A DNA stretch of 64,000 nucleotides, taken from NCBI RefSeq assembly GCF_964340395.1, contig NC_135551.1:690001-754000 (forward strand), written 5' to 3'. Below are positions 45,022-58,261 of the stretch, one piece after another. The number at the start of each line of letters is the position of its first letter. Position 1 is the stretch's first letter. Both the position numbers and the translations under genes were made by a program. The notes beneath the pieces are model-generated. The model was not told the origin of the DNA. It searched no databases and saw nothing but the letters and a program-made list of their open reading frames with translations. The DNA comes from Glandiceps talaboti. Lineage: Eukaryota; Hemichordata; Enteropneusta; Spengelidae.

Positions 45022-45237
45022 CTTTTCTAGATTCATTGATCTCATTGCTGAGTCCATAGCTTTGACTACACCAGCCATTGATGAGGTCACCTTCTTCATT
45101 GTCACGGCTGTTTGAACTCTAGAAGCAGTAGCATCCACACGAGCACTCATTCGTCGAAAGTTTAATGCTTGATTCTTCTGCCGTATAGAGTTCTCTGCAT
45201 GTATCTTTGCCCCTTCCATGTTGCCCTTTTGAATAGC
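45022..45237 (-). CDS. CHMP1B: CHMP1B-like ESCRT-III subunit, central coding exon
   Basis: 216 bp (72 codons) from an acceptor ...TATCAG to a donor GTATGTGG. It encodes AIQKGNMEGAKIHAENSIRQ, then SARVDATASRVQTAVTMKKV, then MAGVVKAMDSAMRSMNLEK. This is the most conserved part of CHMP1 (family wording 'AIQKGN...ARIHAENAIRQKNQA.NfLRMSARVDAVA.RVQTA'), covering the helix 2-3 region of the Snf7 fold. It differs from the usual form at several sites (GAKIHAENS, NFRRMSARVDATAS), but no stops or indels suggest decay. Both junctions are phase 0. Confidence 0.95.
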
Positions 45238-45869
45238 CTGATACCATAACAACAAATAAAACACATGGTTAATAAGTTAGTGTATGGAAAATACATTTAT
45301 ATAAATTATAAAATAGCGCAAATATTGCGTTGCCGCACAACTTCATGTTCAGGGCAATGATAGATATATAATTTTTTGAAGATTTAAAGTTGTAACCAAA
45401 GCAAAACAAAATTTTCATACCTAATTTCCATCATCATAATCCAGCCATCCTATGTTGGAAGTGTACAAGACAAGTATAGCAACATCCTAATCAAACTTTA
45501 AAGGGATGTGTCTGCAAGGTTTTGTACTTCTTTATTTTTTAAAATCAATTTGGAACCAAGTCATACCAATGTAACGGGTTTATCTTTCTTGGTTGTCTTA
45601 TTGTAATATTGTAAAAGCCAGCTACATTCAGTTTATATGGGTAGGTGATGAAACAGCTGTCTTACAATATATTACATAATCCAGTCATAAACCAAACTGG
45701 CCATGCTACAGGCTTTACCACCAGAGGAAATAGTAAAGTAAACATTATAGTTAATTAACAATGTACTGTTCTCACTGTGTCACCTATTAATGAGGACAAA
45801 TCTACACATTCTCAACAAAGTTAAGCTCAATCTACTGGGTAATTTCAGAGTTGGAGATTTTTGAGGAAA

Positions 45870-46420
45870 AGCAATGACAAAGAATAACACTTCTAGAAAC
45901 ATCTCACCAAGTTTCAAACTCATTCACTTAGTATTTTTTGAGATATAAGTTTTTGACCAAAATTCACATTTTTACACCTTAATTCCATATCACTCATGGA
46001 ATCATGGTATGCTTAACATATCTTCGTCCATACATCCCTAAATGCATTTCCATTAAATTTCAGCCCAATCTGCTCAGTGGTTTTGGAATTATAGATTTTT
46101 AACCAAAAAGACATATTTTCAGCCCTAATTTGCATATCACTGATGGAATCATCCCGTCATGAACAAATCTTACTTTACACCCCCTTAAGAATGTTCCCAC
46201 CTAATTTCGCACCAATCTGCCCAGTAGTTTCTGAGTTTAAGTTTTTTGACCAAAAATCACATTTTTTGACCCAAACCCACATCCCTGATGCAATCACTTT
46301 CATTTGAACAATTTCCCAACTAGACACCAGAAGTAACATGACCACCAAATATCAAAGCAATCGGTCCAGCAGTTTTTGACTTAAAGTTGTTTACACACAT
46401 ACACACACACACACACAAAC

Positions 46421-46455
<35 letters not shown>

Positions 46456-46504
46456 CTTTGCCATGCCTATAGCACTACTGAACCTTATCAGTTCAGTTGT
46501 GCTA
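45870..46504 (+). mobile_element. E-family repeat, 3' half (E4), in CHMP1B intron
   Basis: Begins AGAATAACACTTCTAGAAAC, continues with CATCTCACCAAGTTTC and GCCCAATCTGCTCAG blocks, then a short (CA)n, (CAGA)n at 46,420-46,455 and the terminal hairpin to GTTCAGTTGTGCTA at 46,504. The 115-bp core and 5' end are absent; 45,290-45,870 upstream is unassigned. Confidence 0.75.
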
Positions 46505-46537
46505 ATAATCATATAAATTAACAAATACACTCGTAGT

Positions 46538-48012
46538 CACCACTCCATACAGTACACTTGTAGGGCTTCAGTCATTACCACTCCATACAGTACACTTGTA
46601 AGACTTCAGTCATCAACACTCCATACAGTACACTTGTAGGGCTTCAGTCATTACCACTCCATACAGTACACTTCTAAGGACTTCAGTCATCACCACTCCA
46701 TACAGTACACTTGTAGAGCTTCAGTCATTACCACTCCATACAGTACACTTGTAGGGCTTCAGTCATTACCACTCCATACAGTCCACTTGTAGGGCTTCAG
46801 TCATCAACACTCCATACAGTACACTTGTAGGGCTTCAGTCATTACCACTCCATACAGTACACTTGTAGGACTTCAGTCATCAACAATCCATACAGTACAC
46901 TTGTAGGGCTTCAGTCATTACCACTCCATACAGTACACTTCTAAGGACTTCATTCATCACCACTCCATACAGTACACTTGTAGAGCTTCAGTCATTACCA
47001 CTCCATACAGTACACTTGTAGGGCTTCAGTCATCACCACTCCATACAGTACACTTCTAAGGACTTCAGTCATCACCACTCCATACAGTACACTTGTAGAG
47101 CTTCAGTCATTACCACTCATGGCATACAGTCACTCCATACAGTACACTTGTAGGACTTCAGTCATTACCACTCCATACAGTACACTTGTAGGGCTTCAGT
47201 CATTACCACTCCATACAGTACACCTGTAGGGCTTCAGTCATTACCACTCCATACAGTACACTTCTGGGCTTCAGTCATTACCACTCATGGCATACAGTCA
47301 CTCCATACAGTACACTTGTAGGACTTCAGTCATTACCACTCCATACAGTACACTTGTAGGGCTTCAGTCATTACCACTCCATGCAGTACACCTGTAGGGC
47401 TTCAGTAATTACCACTCCATACAGTACACTTCTGGGCTTCAGTCATTACCACTCATGGCATACAGTCACTCCATACAGTACACTTGTAGGGCTTCAGTCA
47501 TTACCACTCATGGCATACAGTCACTCCATACAGTACACTTCTAAGGACTTCAGTTATCACCACTCCATACAGTACACTTGTAGGACGTCAGTCATCACCA
47601 CTCCATACAGTACACTTGTAGGGCTTCAGCCTTCAACACTCCATACAGTACACTTGTAAGGACTTCAGTCATCACCACTCCATACAGTACACTTGTAGGA
47701 CTTCAGTCATCACCACTCCATACAGTACACTTGTAGGACTTCAGTCATCACCACTCCATACAGTACACTTGTAAGGACTTCAGTCATCACCACTCCATAC
47801 AGTACACTTGTAGGACTTCAGTCATCACTACTCCATACAGTACACTTGTAGGGCTTCAGCCTTCAACACTCCATACAGTACACTTGTAAGGACTGCAGTC
47901 ATCACCACTCCATACAGTACACTTGTAGGACTTCAGTCATTACCACTCCATACAGTACACTTATAGGGTTTCAGCCATCACCACTCCATACAGTACACTT
48001 GCAGGGCTTCAG

Positions 48013-48013
<1 letters not shown>
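46538..48013. repeat. 38-bp minisatellite, about 39 copies, in CHMP1B intron
   Basis: Unit ACTCCATACAGTACACTTGT plus AGGGCTTCAGTCATTACC (38 bp). Variants include TCTAAGGACTTC, TCATCACC, TCAACACT, and a longer unit with ACTCATGGCATACAGTC that recurs near 47,120, 47,285, 47,453 and 47,506. It ends in a (GT)n run at 48,014-48,057, only 44 bp from the donor of the second coding exon. Confidence 0.93.

Positions 48014-48057
<44 letters not shown>
48014..48057. repeat. (GT)n microsatellite
   Basis: About 22 GT repeats directly follow the 38-bp array and lie 44 bp from the donor site of the CHMP1B-like second coding exon on the opposite strand (transcript sense CA repeat, which can bind hnRNP L-type factors). 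Confidence 0.9.
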
Positions 48058-48060
<3 letters not shown>

Positions 48061-48100
48061 AGTGTAATGATTTGTTTTATAGAAATAAATGTATACTTAC

Positions 48101-48198
48101 CTTTTTCAGCTTGGTCTTTTCTGTTTTTTCTTCTTTTTCACATTTTTTTGCTTGCCTCTCCAAGTCTTTGGCAGCAAACTTCAGATTAAACAAATGTT
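48101..48198 (-). CDS. CHMP1B: CHMP1B-like ESCRT-III subunit, second coding exon
   Basis: 98 bp between an acceptor TATTTTAG and a donor GTAAGT. It encodes HLFNLKFAAKDLERQAKKCE followed by KEEKTEKTKLKK, the basic amphipathic first helix of CHMP1 (family wording 'EKHLFNLKFAAKeLeR.sKKC.KEEK'). The first two bases complete a codon begun in the previous exon, which must supply the start Met and about four residues. With those the protein would be about 198 residues, matching the roughly 199 of CHMP1B. I did not find the first exon with confidence upstream of here. Confidence 0.93.
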
Positions 48199-49231
48199 CT
48201 AAAATACTGCATTAAGGAAAATAGGCATCATAGATACCGCCATACATAGACAAATGAATGAAAATATATTTGTCATTTGGACAGGAAAGATATCAAAGCA
48301 ACACATCACAATATGTGATAGATGATAAATCATTCAAGTATTTATGAGCACTATAAGGTTACTATAAGGTATGTCAGAGTTAAACCGGAATGGCGGATAT
48401 AAAAGGCCCCTAACCTCATGGGGGTTATTGTCAGATTTGAGTGCAGACAATTACATATCTACCCTCTCTGAATAACCGTGCTAATAATGAGCAGCTGGTG
48501 ATTTTCATAACAAATTTAGTATGTGTAAACTTGTGAATGTCTGTGGAATGCGGGTTTTGCCATAGAAACTTAGAAAGGTGATATTTAAACATGGTAGAGA
48601 CAATTTAGTACAAAACACCATCAAACTAGGTTTCTTCATTACTAGTGAAAAGCCGTTAAAATTTAAACCTGGGATTAAAACGCCTGTTAATCACACTTGT
48701 TCAAATACGGGTACATAAATCCATGAAAGTTTGTGTAGCAATCAACGTTATCTTGAAGTAAACATGATTTATAATCAGTACCTCTCAATGCTCCATCATA
48801 ACAGCATGTGCTTGCTTGCTTTCAGAAAACATCGGCATTATTCCTAATGTGTATAAAAATTAAAAGTAACAATGCTAAAATGCTAAAACACAAATAGCGA
48901 TGCACATGTCTGCTGACTCTCTGCATACCTCGAGATAGATCTAGTTATTTTGACGTGGATTTTTAGGGCGGTCAACTATATGTCAACTATATGTAAACTA
49001 CCAATCAAAAAGGCTAAAAAATAGCACCAATGGCATTATAGCACAACTGTACAGTTTTAATAATAGCACTACTGAAGCTTATCAGTGTGCTAAAAAGGAT
49101 TTTTGAGGTTGGCTATAAATAATTCCAGTGTCTTACAGCTTTAACCCTGGAGGATTTTTGGGTTTGGCTATAAATAATTCCGGTGTCTTACAGCTTTAAC
49201 CCTGGAAAATTTTCATGACGAATAAATCGAA
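48199..49231 (+). other. Intronic or upstream DNA with a mini E-family copy
   Basis: No coding exon recognised. A degenerate minimal E copy lies at about 49,015-49,095: ATAGCACCAATGGCATTATA and GTACAG, followed almost at once by the 3' hairpin TAGCACTACTGAAGC...GTGCTA, with core and microsatellite missing. Just after it, GGATTTTTGRGGTTGGCTAT with GTCTTACAGCTTTAACCCTG occurs twice in tandem (about 49,098 and 49,152). Confidence 0.5.
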
Positions 49232-52200
49232 CTACACACGCGATAGTGCAACACCTTTGCCAAACCTTCGTGACACTCTAAGGTCGCTTGAAGGTTCACC
49301 GGCAAGCTTGTTCAAATCTTTTTTTTGATAAAGCTTCAATTAATGTTTTCTCTGAAGTTTAGACGAAGGTTTGTGGGTAAAGCTTATGTGAAGCTTACTT
49401 TCAAAGGTTAAACTAAGTTGTCTTGGAAGCACCTTCAATAAAGATTTGTATTACAAGCTTTGAAAGAGGTTTGTGGATAAAACCATTTTGGAAGCTTATT
49501 TTCCAAGGTCAATCTATGTTGCCGCGGAAGAACCTTCGGTAAAGATTTGTAATGAAGCTTCGACTGAGGTTTGTATTCGCAACTAGTTATGAAGCTTACT
49601 TTCAAAGGTTATACGAAGTTACCTCGGAAGAACCTTCGGTGAAAATTTATACTGAAGCTTAGACATAGGTTTGTGAGTAAAACTTGTTACGAAGCTTATT
49701 TTCGAAGGTTTAAAACGAAATGCCTCTCAGAACCTTCAGTGAAGATTTGAACGTATAACCTCGATACAAGCTTCTGGAAAGAATATTCGTCGGTATGCAT
49801 TTTAAACGTAAAAATTTGATGGAATTAGCGACCACGTCGACAACTTTGTAATGTAACTTTATATATCCGTGCATTGGAAATATCAATTACTGGTATGACC
49901 TCTCAGATCATGTCTCAGAAAGCTGACCAATCAGTATGATGGACACAAATCTTTTTGACCCCTTTTTGGCACACAGCCAGCACGTGCATATCAAAACAGT
50001 CGCGACGGTGTTGGCGTCACGACATCGACCTCAGAGCTCCCGACTGAACATTGTGATATGGTATGAAATTATGGATAATTTTTCAACATTCCCTTGAAAA
50101 TGGAAAATAAGATGACTGCTGTCAATGCCAATTGAAAGGTTTGGGCATTGCGAAACGGAATTGTGTACACGTTAGTCGGCCAAATTGAAGCAGACGACAC
50201 TTGCGTTGCAACAGACCTGTACATCTGATGTGATGATATGTACGTGAAACCAGGTCAAATTATCAATGGATGGTTGATATTCCGACGATAGGTATTTATA
50301 TAGTATATATCATATCGTATATATCATATCATATTCTGTCAGTTTTAGAACGGCTTTGATAAAAAGTGATAGTTTCAAAAATCATGAAAATGTAATTTAT
50401 TCGCCATGATTAAAAAATATACAGTGTGGAATCATATCAATCAGTGTTGAAGTAAATCATTTTGCATGTTGTTCTTGAGAAACAAATCTTGGTTGTGTAT
50501 GTGTATGTGTATGTATATGTGTGTGTGTGTTTGTGTAAACTATGCCAGTGAGATGTATTCATCATAAATGATATGTGGTTTGAAGAAAACCACTAAAGAA
50601 TTGAAGCCAGTGTGGGAATGAAGTGACCTGTACATGTATGTGATTATTACATGTAAATATAAATGGGTAGGTATACTACATGTAGAAAAAATAAAATACA
50701 TTCAGTTACCCAATGAATTCAATGAAAGAAATTAACTAACCAAAAGAAAAGAAAGCATAAACATATCAAAATGGATTGATAAAAAACACGACCAAAACAT
50801 TACCAATTAGCTCTTGAAATAAACTCATCAATAACATAGATACACACAAAATTATGACAAATTGTTACAAACTGGAGTCACAAGATGTAAATAATTCTAC
50901 ATTATTTTTTTAACAACACCTTTTTTTTTATAACCATTCTATAGCTTGTTCTGTATTTGTGGAGATGTCAGACCATATATTGCACAACCAAATGTATTCT
51001 TAATTTAGCAGCCACCAAGGCAAAGCCAGAATTTAATTTTCTCAAAATATAAAAATGTTTTTACACCAACAGCTTCTATACATTATAACATGTGAACTTA
51101 TTTTTCCACCAGTTACCAGACTTTGCATGAATGGGATAGACACTATATTTTATTAGTTTTATTTGTGCAACAACTGGGTAATAATTGAAGGACCTGATTA
51201 AATGTAAGAAATTAAAAGGTAAATCATATTGTTTGTCTCTTCAGAAATACCCCAAATTATATGTGTCCTTGAACTCAACACATGGAAATTCACGGCATGA
51301 ACAAACGAGAAAATTCAAAGTGGCCATAAAAAAGTTGTGTTTATTTGCTGTTATAAATTAATAAATCAACTATGTTTTTCTACTTTAAAAAAGACTAAAA
51401 ACAATAATATAATACTAAGTCCATGTTTGTAACTAATTAATTTGTAAAAGGTTTAATACATGTTTAATACATGCAGAGTTTATTTAACTAAACTGTATAT
51501 ATGGTGGTAGACTTTGAGGTACAAATATAAAATGAGACATCTAGGAATATAGAGATGAAACACATAGCAAGAGAATTGTATATTTGGCCAAAGACTGCAC
51601 TTTGGGTTAGTTCATCTTTCTGTTTGTTGTTCACTTGTGACATTCATCTAAAGAGTAAAAAAAAATGTGAAAATTAGTCTGGATAGCCATTGTGTAAAAG
51701 TATATTTGTATTTGTAACAATAAACAGCAAAATGTAAGTAAAATACTACATCCACACCAACCATGTTGGTGATATAAATAAAGTACAAAAACAGAAAACA
51801 GCATGTTCAAGGACATGCAGCATAAAAGGAGTATTTAGTTTAATTTTAAAGTTCAGTGACTTTTATCTTGTAGACACTTTGCCAATGCCTTATTTCCTGC
51901 TTTCTCACACTTTGATTTAAAGACAGCCTGTACATTATTAGTTATTCTGGTACCATGGTATGATGATACTGTACTTTAGTCACTAAAAAGTATGTCTTTA
52001 AAATCAATATTGAACAGGTGGAATAAAGGAAATAAGGTTTTGACAAAGTTACATGAGATAAAAGTTATTGAACCTTTGACAAAGGCTGCCAATGGTGTGT
52101 AAGACTAGTCAAAGGTCGGTACCTTGAAGATTCAACAAACCTTGCTCTGGAAGAACTTCAACTCACCTTGGCAGGCCATAGCTTCGGCAAAGATTAGGAG

Positions 52201-52521
52201 TCCAATGATTCGACAAAGTTTGGTACTCCAAAGCTTCAACAAAGATCGGTACTCCAATGCTTCGACAAATATTGGCAATCCAAAACTTCGAAAACCCTTG
52301 GCACGCCAATGCTTCGACGAAGGTTAGCAGTGCAAAGCTTAGAAAAACCTTGGCACTCCAATGCTTCAACGATGGTTAGCAGTGCAAAGCTTTGACAAAG
52401 ATCGGCACTCCAAAGCTTAGAAAAAAATCGGCACGCTGAATGGTTAATAAAGCTTTGACCCCGACATTCATATGACCTTTGACCAAGCTTCAACAAAGGT
52501 GTTGCATTATCGTGTGTGTAG
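49232..52521. mobile_element. 3.3-kb element G with terminal inverted repeats and subterminal arrays
   Basis: CTACACACGCGATAGTGCAA at 49,232 is inverted at 52,521 (CTACACACACGATAATGCAA on the minus strand); both continue CACCTTTG, about 28 bp with two or three mismatches. Inside the left end is an array of about 95-bp units with AAGCTT, GAGGTTTGT and GAAGAACCTTCGG (49,290-49,790). Inside the right end is a different short-period array with AAGCTTCGACAAAG and GGCACTCCAA (52,120-52,500). The middle is AT-rich with no frame longer than about 60 codons. No convincing target duplication in the flanks. Likely a non-autonomous DNA transposon. Confidence 0.72.
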
Positions 52522-53498
52522 GGATCTAGAATAATTTTGAGGCAATTCGAATTTCAATTTCTTAACAAATTTACCAAAAACAGTTTTTCGCTAAAATGTC
52601 CAAAATAACAATTCTAGATATAAGATGGTGGCCCTTTTCTGGCAATATACACCAGTCTATTAGCTGTGCAGTATAACAGAAATTTACCAATTACAAAATT
52701 ATACATTTATTCAAGCATTTGTGTTGACTCTGTATGTTTTCATTTCCATGGCAACCATCTTGCATACTTAAGGTGCAAGAATTTCATGCGATGAGCTGAA
52801 ACCGGGACAAAATATGAATAGCTAATAAAATGAGAAACAGGAATTTGACACGCAAAAAATATTCATATGTAATTTAAAACATAAAATAGAACAAAATAAA
52901 TATGAAAACAAAGGAGGAAAAAAATTGTCAACAACTTGTATTAGACACAAAATCGTCTGATATTTTCATTTAGTTCCATAATTGAATGTGACACGGCAAA
53001 ATACATCGTGTAAATCAGAATTGTACACTTAATAATCTTGGCAAAAAATAAATATTTCGCAAATCATAACTGAAAAGATCTTGTCTGAAAAATATTCAAT
53101 CTCAGTGAAAGAGACGCAGAGCACCAGCAACTTCGAACGTTGTCACCAATGCAATGTCAAGCTGTTCCCCATGAAACCATCTACCCTCTCCTGAATAACT
53201 ATCCCTCGTTACTGAGCCGCTAGATTCATCGACTAAAATAAGCCATTATTAGGTACAACTACAAGATTCACACAATACTGCTTTTTATTGTTTGTTTTTG
53301 AAAATTCACAATGTTTCACTTTCAAAAATAATTTTTTAAAACTGCGAAATGACCTCATATTGCAAGTTTTTAATGGAAAATTAAACGAAATATACCATTT
53401 TACAACCCGAAGACATGGGTGCCACAACCGCTGATCTGCAATTTTGACATGGCGATTTCGCCACCAATTTTGATCGTACAAAATCGAAACTCCATAAA
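52522..53498. other. Unassigned AT-rich DNA
   Basis: No coding exon, RNA or repeat recognised. A single TTTCCATGGCAACC at about 52,743 resembles half of the X-box-like palindromes at 28.1-28.6 kb. Confidence 0.4.
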
Positions 53499-54564
53499 CA
53501 AGTCATTGAGAATGACATAGTCCCCGCTATAATTGGGTTTTAAGGAATTATCACTACTCTGATCACGCAACAACACTTGTGAACCTAAAACAAACAGACT
53601 TAGATATGTTGTGTGTGCTTGTTGGACATGGAATATGCCTCCAACAATAAAGGATTGGTTGGGTATGGGGGATCATATCACGATGAAAATGGAGTCTGAG
53701 TTATGGCTTTGGACATGGAAAATTCACAAACAAAATGGCTGCCAGGCAGCCATATTGGATCGTATCACGACGAAAATGGATATGCACATGTATGTCATAG
53801 AACACTGTCCTAATACCAACTTTGAATGAGATCTGTTCAAGCATGTCTGAGTTATGGCTTTGGACATGAAAATTCGCAAAAAAAATGGCTGACAGGCAGC
53901 CATATTGGATCGTATCACAACGAAAATGGATATGCACATGTATGTCATAGAACACTGTCCTAATACCAACTTTGAATGAGACCTGTTTAAGCATGTCTGA
54001 GTTATGGCTTTGGACATGGAAAATTCACAAACAAAATGGCTGCCAGGCAGCCATATTGGATCGTATCACGACGAAAATGGATATACACATGTATGTCATA
54101 GAACACTGTCCTAATACCAACTTTGAATGAGATCTGTTCAAGCATGTCTAAATTATGGCTTTGGACATGAAAATTCACAAACAAAATGGCTGCTAGGCGG
54201 CCATATTGGATCGTATCATGACAACAATGAATATGCACATGTATGTCATAGAACACTGTCCTAATACCAACTTTGAATGAGATCTGTTAAAGCATGTCTG
54301 AGTTATGGCTCTAGACAGGGAAAATTCGCAAACAAAATGGTTGCTAGGCGGCCATATTGGATCGTATCATAAAACAAATTGATGTGCATATGTATGCCAT
54401 AGTATGTTGCCCCTGTACCAAGTTTGAAAAAAATCGGTCCAGGCATCTCCAAGAAACAGCTGCGGACGGACGGACGGACGCACAGACGGACGGACGGACG
54501 GACGGACGGATGCACAGAACCCAATCCATAAATCCCCGTTCCGGACTTCGTCCGCGGGGACTAA
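53499..54564 (+). mobile_element. A-family repeat, third copy
   Basis: Starts CAAGTCATTGAGAATGAC and TAGTCCCCGC, carries about four 151-bp units, then an (ACGG)n run at 54,466-54,508, and ends CCGGACTTCGTCCG hairpin plus GCGGGGACTAA. Left flank ends CCATAAA and right flank starts TGAACCATAAAG; no target duplication. Comparison with the palindrome copies fixes the family ends: subterminal TAGTCCCCGC/GCGGGGACTA, 5' GTCATT/AATGAC hairpin and a 3' GC hairpin followed by CTAAT. Confidence 0.83.
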
Positions 54565-54629
54565 TGAACCATAAAGTACTTTCCCCTTTCAAAATGAGGT
54601 AATTTTAGAATGATTATTATCATTTTTAT

Positions 54630-54732
54630 TTACGTTTGACGATGTCAAAAACAATTTCTCAACTAGACACTCAAGGTAATACACTCACAAAATACCATGG
54701 CAATCTGTCCAGCGGTTTTTTACTTTAAGTTG

Positions 54733-54774
<42 letters not shown>

Positions 54775-54844
54775 TAGCCAGACAGACAGACAGACAGTTT
54801 GCCATGCCTATAGCACTACTGAACCTTATCAGTTCAGTTGTGCT
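54630..54844 (+). mobile_element. E-family repeat, 3' end only (E5)
   Basis: Block with CAATCTGTCCAGCGGTTTTT and TTTAAGTTGTTCACAC, then (CA)n at 54,737-54,770, (CAGA)n, and the hairpin TAGCACTACTGAAC...GTTCAGTTGTGCTA ending at 54,844. Core and 5' end are missing. Confidence 0.75.
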
Positions 54845-57800
54845 AAAAAGTATTGTAAATAAAAACAAAGCTACAATTATTGTTGATGCAGTAACTGTAG
54901 CGGTTTCACTATGATGTCACTTCTGGTCCACTGCAGATCTACCATGTGTAAGCTCCTATCAAAAATGTGTTCAGGATCCTGAACACATATTCAAACTTTT
55001 TTTTTGTAGACAATACATATGTATCCCTCACCTCTTTGACAATCAAGCATATTCTATTTTAACCTATAAATGCGTTACACTTGATCAGATTAATGCTATT
55101 TTCAAGTAGAAATCGCATTATACATGTATTCTCAAAGTTTCAGCTAACTTTTTAAATTCGGCAGACATGTTGACAAATATGGTGCATGCTCCATGTACTA
55201 GAACGACATCGTAATGGCTGCCAAGAAGGACTCTGATGTAGCGGTTTGGAATACTTATTGCTGTTTTGAACACGATAATTAACAGATTTGATTAGTACGT
55301 AGAAGTGAATTTTGGTAATGAAGCGATAATGAAGCTACGGAATTGACTGTTTTTATGAGGAAACCTTGGAAATAATTGCCGAGAGTCTATAGATTCTCCG
55401 GGTTTGTTAATAGAATTGCAACTTTGTGTTTCTTTGCAAACCCTGTAAGAAAATAAACAGTGAAACGAACAATGTTGAGTCACACAAAATAAAATACATA
55501 ATTATGTATATAAAAAATTAAAAAGTACACTCACTGTCATAGTTTTTGACAGGGTCATGTTATTCGATGATTATTATTTGATAGACACTGCAAAAAAGTA
55601 ATACCCATCATTGTTACTTAAACATTTTCCTTAGGGTCTTTTTCAACAGGGTTTAAAGTAAGAAGAAATTTTTGTGAATGACGTAGTCCCTAATTTATAA
55701 CCCAACATCGATTACTCAGTAATCGGGCGACAGTTTGGTAATTGAACATACATATTTGTCATGTAAGGTATGATTTTTGCAACTCCTTTTGATTTAAATA
55801 TTGGGCAAAAACATTGGCATTGTGGTATTTTAATCACCGTTACCACACTAAAGTTGATTGTTTCTCTGTAAAGGAATTATCATGAACACTGTTCTACTAC
55901 AAGTATAGTCCTGCTTGCATACGGAGTACATCGTCCCTTCCTTCTCTGTCCTGCGAAAAGCCAGCCATGAAACCTGGGCTTACCAGAAATGCTGGTAATT
56001 AAAGAATTAATGCACTCTGTGGTTAGATATTAGCAATAACTCGACTATCTAGTAATTTTACCTCACTGTGGCTACAAAAGTCTTAGTTCGGAGGACCAAA
56101 AATCTCGAAATAATACATTCAACAGTAATTTCAGGGTTCCGCCTTGCATACGATGACCTACATGGACATCCCAATCGAATATGGTGGCATTTGTAAGGTT
56201 GGACATTTGAAATTAAAACTAGAACTGGAAAAGTCCCGATTTCAACATGTTTTTTTGATCTTACCAGCGACTACTATCATCAAAGAGATGTAAAATGGGT
56301 ACACATGATATTCGATCGATTGCTAATATATGATTGATGGGTATGTAATTCTTCAGTAATTGGTGCTTCTGCACTCGAAATAGGCCGAATACATTGTTCT
56401 TTGTAGGACGGTGTTGAGGGTTGTGTCAGTAATCTAGACCCATGCACCGTCTACCAGCAGGACTACTACTACAACAATCTTCTATCAAATGTAGCTCTAA
56501 GCCTGTCTCAAGCTGCCTACGAACAGCAGGACATGTCTTTTGAAAATGGCAGGAGAGCTAAAAATCACTCTCCTGAAACCATCCAGGTGAGTGGTAGGCG
56601 AGTGATTTAATACCTCTCCTGAAAATAGTCAGGCGAGTGAAGAAAAAAATTTCATTTTCATTTCTATTAGTATTTTCAAATGGCCAGTTGGCTCCGAATA
56701 AATACAATAGAAAACTTGGTTTTTAATTTCAAATTCTAACTGGTCTTGTTTTCTTAGAACGTTTTTATAAAAACATCCTACCTGAATATCTCCGCTGGAA
56801 AAATTTATAGTCGCTACAAAATACATGTTTTGGAGGGCATTGAAGAAACCACCACTTCTATTTCGCTTAAAATGCAGCTAATTCAAACTTGAGATTGTTC
56901 AAAACTACAATGAATTGACAAAAACTAACGTACCCCAGATGACAAATGCCTCCTGATGTTGAGCTTTAACGTTGACGTTAAATTGCTTGCTAATTTGACT
57001 AATTTGTAACCATTCACTCGATCCGAGACAATAAAACACATAACCCCACCTAGTACCTGCACACGGACGGTCGGTGTCACCGACTAAAGTAGCGAGATCC
57101 GTTCACGTCTGAGCAGCAGACCTACTTTGTTTTAGAAATCACGACAAGGCGAAAATTCGAGCAAATATTTTATATGTTACAGCAGTCGATAAAGTCATGG
57201 AGGTAAAACAGACGTGGTCGGCAGTTGAATAGATCATCGGACAAAAACAATGAAACTGCGTGTTGGAGATTATGAAATAAAAACCCGGGAATTTCTCTGA
57301 AAACTGCACGAGAATAATAAGATAAGATGGGAAAAATATCGACAGATTATTTTTATTTTTATTTTGTATAATAATCGATATTATTTCATTGTCATTCTTT
57401 CAATGCCCTCCAAAACGTCGCCAAGCTATTGTCGGAACTCTGGGCATGTACTTTGTGTAGCATGGACTATAAATCGCAGTTGTTGTTCATGTTCCGGAGG
57501 AGACATTCACGTAGGGTGGTCTCCAAAAACCCCGTTCTAACAAAACTAGGCCGATCGGAATTTAAAACTAAAAGCTCATCGATGGATTGCTGAAAACGAG
57601 AACTCCAAACAGTCATCGTATCAATCGTAATTGCGCAATTTGCAATGATGCGAAAGTTGAAATCTCCCTGCATACTGAGCTGATCAATATTCATGATATG
57701 CCATGACATCATGCATGTCCCGCTTCGAATACGTCACTATTTTTCCCATATTATAAGGGTAGTGCAATGCAAATTTCAGATACATAAATAGGTCATGAAT

Positions 57801-58261
57801 GACAGTGCTGACTTCAGCTGGAGATCACCGATTATGAACACGGAAGTGTGCCACGCTCCCACCACGTAATTTTACCGAACAAACATTGATTTTTATGGTA
57901 ACCACATACTGAAAAATGATATAAAATAACATCAGGCTGTTGTACAGGTTGGTTGGGGCCCACGCAAGTGGAAAATCGCTCTCGTGGATTTTAATTTGCA
58001 CGAGTGGAGCGATCGCTCGCCCCTAAAGGCATGCCCTGTAACAGCCAATTTCTTTATTGAGCACAAGTGTAATCTTTCACTCCCTGCTGTTTAATTGTAA
58101 ACAAATTGTTGATAAGGACAAGGCTGGCTGATCCACTACACATATGACATGTGACACACATACTCCCAGGCAGTAAACTTGAGGTGTCTGATGAATACAT
58201 TAAATACAATTACAAGTGTCATGTCATAGTTGTACAGTCCACCACCCAGCCTTGTATACAT
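54845..58261. other. Unassigned 3.4-kb stretch
   Basis: I recognise no coding exon. Around 55,675-55,710 GTGAATGACGTAGTCCC followed by AATTTATAACCC looks like a decayed 5' end of an A-family repeat. Near 56,560-56,640 CTCTCCTGAAACCATCCAGG and CTCTCCTGAAAATAGTCAGG are a small direct repeat. 57,020-57,330 is more CpG-rich than its surroundings and contains on the plus strand CATGGAGGTAAAA (a Met codon before a donor-like site), but nothing ties it to a gene. Confidence 0.35.

Noticed and set aside
48380-53205. Similar strings ATCTACCCTCTCCTGAATAA near 48,460 and 53,170, considered as LTRs or element ends
   Set aside because: Similarity covers only about 25 bp in the same orientation with nothing around it; no primer-binding site, polypurine tract or retroviral-type coding region between them.
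55032-55050. Candidate first CHMP1B exon: ATG, five codons and a GTGAGG donor in the right phase on the minus strand
   Set aside because: Phase and donor fit, but the encoded residues (MLDCQR) do not match the usual CHMP1 start, the context is AT-rich, and such short matches arise by chance. Left unannotated pending RNA evidence.
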